64,000 nt of DNA from Cryptomeria japonica (Eukaryota; Streptophyta; Pinopsida; Cupressales; Cupressaceae). A program made the translations under genes and the position numbers. Positions 59,582 through 64,000 of this stretch are shown in pieces; the first letter of the stretch is position 1; each line of letters starts with the position of its first letter. Location: the NCBI RefSeq assembly GCF_030272615.1, contig NC_081409.1:470698573-470762572 (forward strand). The letters run 5' to 3'. The notes beneath the pieces were generated by a model that had not been told where the DNA came from, did no database searches, and saw only the letters and a list, made by a program, of their open reading frames with translations.

Positions 59582-60981
59582 GGATTGGCCCTTGGGGATG
59601 TAAGATATGTTAGATTCAATAATTTATGCGGAGAAAAAATCACCAAATAATAAATATCCAGGCTAATAAATTTATATGTTTTCATCAATTCATAAAAAAT
59701 AACCTAGATAAAAGAGCTAACCCTATACAAGTATTTTAAATTATGCTAGAATTAACAAAGAAGGATATATGCTCTCAACTCTTCATGTGACGAGGAATAT
59801 TTTCAAATATTAAGATGTAAGTTGTGGTAAAACTCTAGAATCTACTATCATATAACATAATACTTTCCCTAAGATTTAAACTACCTAGTTGATCATAATC
59901 CGCAGATTGACATACCTAAACTTTTTGTGCATTGTCTAAAATTAATGTTCTCATTTTTCAAAAATCATTTGTTAGTGTATATCGAAACCAAGTGGTATTT
60001 AAAAGCACCTTTAAGAGCTACTATTAAACAGAAGAATCCAAGAGTTATCTTGATTACATTGAAACCTTGCTATACTAATTCAACTATAACATCTTATTAT
60101 ACTAATTCAACTATATTTAAACAAAGATTAAAAAAACTTATAACATAAAATATAAATACTTAAATATTTGTCATATATAAATATATTGATGCAATAATTA
60201 TTCTAAATACTTCATAATTTATATTATTAATAATAATAACATATGATTTCATCTCATAATTTCATAATCTAATACTTTGACCCTTTAAATAGCACCTTAA
60301 CATTCAAATTTAAATATATATTACATATAAATTAATAAATAGTCAGTAATTAAAATTAAATTTCAACTTCATATTAGGAACATAAAGAATAACGACTAAA
60401 CGTAATTTAATACGTCCCCTCACTCAAAACAGGTAGGTGACTCCTGGAAGATGAAGCAAAATATCAAATCGGGGAATGAGTGAACAAACTGGAGAAAGGA
60501 AAATGGTGAGGAAAACAGTTAAATCACGCAATGTGAGTCCGATTATATCAAGTGATGACAGTTACGATTGAGATGGGTCCCTGTGCTACGGCGCATATGG
60601 GAAAAAAATTGACGGAAGCAATGGGAAAATGACAGCTAGCTAAGAATGGAAACGAGGATGGAATGAAAGAAGAGAACCAACAAACCCAGACACATTTCGT
60701 ATTTCGCATTCCGCGTGATCTCCGTAGCAGCTGCCCAAGTTCCAACCTTCTCGATCGTCACAATTTACAAACTTCCGTGGCTTTTTTGCGTTTGAAGGCA
60801 TCTCCGATCAGCGAACTAAAAACACGAATTTCCTTACACCTTTTGAATCTTGGATGAGAGCGACATGGAGGGCCTGCGACGGAATTTCCGATATTAAAGG
60901 GCCTTGTTGTTCCAGTAACCAATAGTAAACGAAGGCCATTGTTCTGGTGTAATGCGGGAGAAAAATACATGTTAGAGCAGG
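59582..60981. other. AT-rich upstream region of the GT14 gene
   Basis: 59600-60410 is very AT-rich with no ORF support. 60420-60980 is more balanced and should hold the promoter and 5' UTR of the gene at 60982. I cannot place a TATA box or start site with confidence. Confidence 0.5.
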
Positions 60982-62160
60982 ATGAAGAAAAGAGTGGGCG
61001 GTGGCGGGCATCATGTATGGGCGCAGAAGGTGGCGCTGCTGTTATTAGGCCTCACATGTCTTTTGGTGATGGTGAAGCTGCAGACACAGTTCAGAATGGG
61101 CTTACAGCCAATTCGGAATGTACCCCAAATATATGTGGGTAAAGGAAAGGTCGCCTTTCTCTTTCTCGCCCGGAATCGTCTTCATCTGGATTTCGTCTGG
61201 CACCACTTTTTCGCGGTACAAATGCCAAACTTAGTTTTTACATTAAATTTCTCGCATTTGCAGAATAATCGGCCGATGAATGAAGAATGGTAGCACCAGT
61301 GTTATATGCTTTTACTTAAATCAGGTCAATTCAACATTCCCTGAACCAAAAGGGAAATAAGTTGTACCCGTATTCTGTTAAAGACATTGGGATTTCTCTA
61401 AAACTCTATTAATTTTTTACTATTTGGTTTCATTCTCTAGTTTTATTGTTTTTCTTTTCTTAAACTGACTTTAGCATACGCTCTGCTCTCTTTTTACGAA
61501 GAAAACCTAATTTGTTTGTTTTCTCATGAAACATATCCGGTTAGTTTTCTATAAAGAAAAAAAATTGGACTTCAAAATTGGTGTTACAAAAATATTCCTA
61601 TAGTGGTCACGAAGGTTAGGAACGTTTTCTAAATGTAGGCGGCCTTTTTGCAGGGCGCAGTGGAACCGGATTTTTCAATTTACATCCATTCGCAGCCAGG
61701 GTTTGTGTACAATCAGATCACAACAACGTGCACGTTTTTCCATGGAAGGCACATTAGTAACAGCATACGGGTCTGTACGCTTTTGAATCATTGATATTTT
61801 CAATCTTTATGAGTTTGAATGAATTTGATGAGTAATTGAACCATCTCGGGATTACATTCTAAAAATGGTTTATTCATTGCCATTTTCATTGGTGCTGTAG
61901 TTCTCGTTTCTGTCTTATACTAAATCTAAGTACCCGGGCAACAATGAAATATCTAGACTTAACTTAAGAGCACTGAAATATTATTCGAAGCACACCTTTG
62001 AGTGCCATTATGTTGCTATAGATCTTTGGGTTTGGTTGACTAATGATATACTGGTGCAGGTAGGTTGGGGAGAAGCCAGTATGATAGAAGCAGAGCGTAT
62101 TCTACTGAGGAAAGCACTTGAGGATCCAGCTAATCAGAGATTCATTTTGGTGTCAGATAG
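60982..62160 (+). CDS. GT14 (core-2/I-branching, DUF266) glycosyltransferase, first three exons
   Basis: Exon 1 60982-61215, exon 2 61654-61770, exon 3 62060-62160, all with GT donors and AG acceptors and consistent phase (0, 0, then 2). The start ATG has an in-frame TAG three codons upstream. Residues about 17-33 are a Leu/Val-rich membrane anchor after a short basic N-terminus, as expected of a Golgi type II protein. Then KVAFLFLARNRLHLDFVW opens the catalytic domain. Exon 2 gives DFSIYIHSQPGF and FHGRHISNSIR; exon 3 gives GWGEASMIEAERILL and DPANQRFILVSD. These are hallmark blocks of plant DUF266/GT14 proteins, thought to transfer sugars to cell-wall glycans or arabinogalactan proteins; the substrate cannot be read from sequence. 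The rest, starting with the Ser/Cys of the SDSC motif, lies beyond the window. No breaks: likely functional. Confidence 0.92.
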
Positions 62161-64000
62161 GTGCATATTTCTTCTTTCTCTCTAAACCCTCTTCAACTTG
62201 CAGTTGTGACATTTAAGATTGTTTTGAGCTATTAAATTAACTGATGAATTTTATTGAAGCACATAGAAAGCATTGACAAAAACCAAAGCTTTATGTGACA
62301 ACCTGATAACCTGATAACCTATGAAATCTACACGTTTGAGCTGCATTACTTCAGTTATTATTCTCGTATTCTGCATATTCTTCTCGATATATTGTTTAAC
62401 TCTTACGATCATTGCATTCTGATCAATCTAATGTTTATCATCATTTAATATTTCTTAGTTTTTGTTGTAGAATCTTGTATATATCTGCTTAGTTTTTGGG
62501 CGGATTGTATGCTGGGTTTCATGGGTTAGCTGCCTATATCATCCTGATTAAATATTACGTGAGACATTCCATAATCTGACTGTGATTTAATGAAATCAAT
62601 CTCTTGAAACAACCTCAATAAAATCCTGAGGCAATTGCTTTGGCAACATACCATCCAGCTTTGTCTGCGCTAATTAAATTCACATGTGGGCTTCTTGATT
62701 CTTTAATGGTCTGTGGCATGCTAATCATAAATGCAATCAACAACATAAAATACTTATGAATTAATAAGATATACATAATGTTGAATAAGTATTTCTTAAA
62801 ATATCCCAGCGATGATATGGAGGCTGTGTATTGGTAAAAGCTGATCAAGAGGTTGTTTGTGATCAAATTTTTTGGAAGCATGTGATAGATGAAAAAGAGA
62901 TACCATTCATAAATAAATAACTAAGTTACAGATGCTGGTTATGATCCTGGTTCAGGTTCATGGTTTTGGTTTGTGGATCTGGCAATTTCTTTTTGAGGTT
63001 CGTCCGTACAAAAAACATACAAAAATCATATATATAAATCAAGAATATTAGAGTCAATATACGTATTATATTTATAAGCCTTATACAATATACTTGAAGT
63101 TAATATATAATATAACAATACAATTACAAGTAAATTGAATATTAATAAATATTACATATGAATATTAATAATAATTTTATTAGTTTTTAATATAATAATA
63201 AAATAATAAAGTTAATATTACTATATTATGTTTAAATACTATTCAGCATTAATTATTAAAACTTTAATAAAACACAGTTGGCCACCTAAATATTTGAGCA
63301 GGGTAATGATACAAAATAGTTTATAAATTAATTTTAATTTTAAGAATTGACGTCTCTTTGTGTTTTGAAGCTCTTCCCTATCTATTGAGATTGGACCCTC
63401 AATCCTGAGTTGATTTCAACATAGAACTTGGTGGGGGTTTGGGGGTAGTGGCCTTAGTAGGATCAAGGGGCAACATCCTTAGCAAGGTTGAGGGGTAGGG
63501 CCAAATTTATAGTTTTTAAAAAGGTGAAAACAATGCTTACAAAGCCAAAAAAAAAACTGTTTTTGGAGTGTTTAATCCATGTTTTCAATGCGTGACATGA
63601 GCAAAGGGCTCAAACTCACCAGGTACCCAATGAGTGCTCACCAAAAATTATCAAAAACTCACTAAGCTGGAATATAAAAAAAATGCATAAAAAATCAAAT
63701 TTCAGTAAAGAAAAGCCATGTTGGCATTATTGGCACCACCCAAGTTCCATTTTGGTTCACCCAGGTTAGTCTAGGACAAATCCACTGTCACATTTTTGCA
63801 TCTTGTTAGGACCGAAAATTGCACCAAATTAGAATTTGTATCTGGTGTGGAATGAACCAGGATCAAGGGTCAAAATATGTGGATTTGATAACATAGACAC
63901 ATAATTATGTAGATATTAATGTTAGTTGCAATAGTTACAAGATTGTTGGATTCTTGTCAATGGTTTACAAATATAGCTCAAGCAAAGCATTGGATTACAA
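62161..64000 (+). other. third intron of the GT14 gene (open at window end)
   Basis: Starts with donor GTGCAT and shows no further GT14 exon through 64000, so the intron is at least 1.84 kb. 63020-63330 is extremely AT-rich. 63425-63500 is G-rich (GGTGGGGGTTTGGGGG and related). 63540-63700 has A-rich runs typical of repeat debris. Confidence 0.7.

Noticed and set aside
62615-62881. Minus-strand 88-codon open frame in GT14 intron 3
   Set aside because: No recognisable motif on either strand, and no partner exon or splice context.
1-64000. Integrated viral genome (caulimovirid-type)
   Set aside because: All reverse transcriptases seen belong to copia or gypsy elements with LTRs; no movement or coat protein motif was found.

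Overview
The window reads as nuclear DNA from a large-genome seed plant. A conifer-type gymnosperm is my best guess (inference). Nearly all of it is nested, decayed LTR retrotransposons; the AT-rich right end holds one recognisable host gene. I saw no rRNA, tRNA, CRISPR array or bacterial-type operon. Element names used below (C1-C3, N1, N2, E4, G1-G3) are labels for this report only.

Layout. 1-7284: C1, a Ty1/copia element on the + strand with LTRs of about 1.4 kb and a gag-pol reading frame broken by seven in-frame stops. It sits in a Ty3/gypsy remnant, G1 (7285-about 8400), followed by a gypsy LTR in the opposite orientation (8460-about 9636). 9637-22210: an old minus-strand copia, C3, cut by two insertions. 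The first is N1 (10213-17809, target duplication aatca), an LTR element without pol that carries a multi-zinc-knuckle gag-like ORF and a very long unidentified ORF. The second is E4 (18326-21097, target duplication gttgt/gttgc), internally rearranged. 23440-about 24660: a gypsy LTR. 24720-28494 and 38835-39353: two halves of another very long unidentified minus-strand ORF (N2), separated by G2 (28495-38834), a gypsy element of the tRNA-Arg-primed (Tat/Ogre-like) type that has lost its integrase. 39620-40655: an antisense coding remnant. 40915-54839: the minus-strand gypsy G3, split inside integrase by the best preserved element, copia C2 (41763-49134, perfect target duplication gaaag). G3 protease also holds a 295-bp MITE (52268-52562) with a perfect 8-bp target duplication. 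54528-55381: two copies of the G3-type LTR arranged as a large inverted repeat. 55382-59581: poorly understood repeat DNA and a short copia LTR.

60982 onward is the start of a host gene for a GT14 (core-2/I-branching, DUF266) glycosyltransferase. Three exons are visible and the last intron runs off the window.

How the parts relate. C1 and C2 are one copia family. G1 and G3 are one gypsy family; G2 is a related lineage. All three gypsy copies carry an extra RNase H between protease and reverse transcriptase. N1 and N2 both pair retroelement signals with a giant ORF of similar plan (globular N-terminal part, polar linker, long coiled coil, helical tail) that I cannot assign to a known family. 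That is the most promising candidate for something undescribed here.
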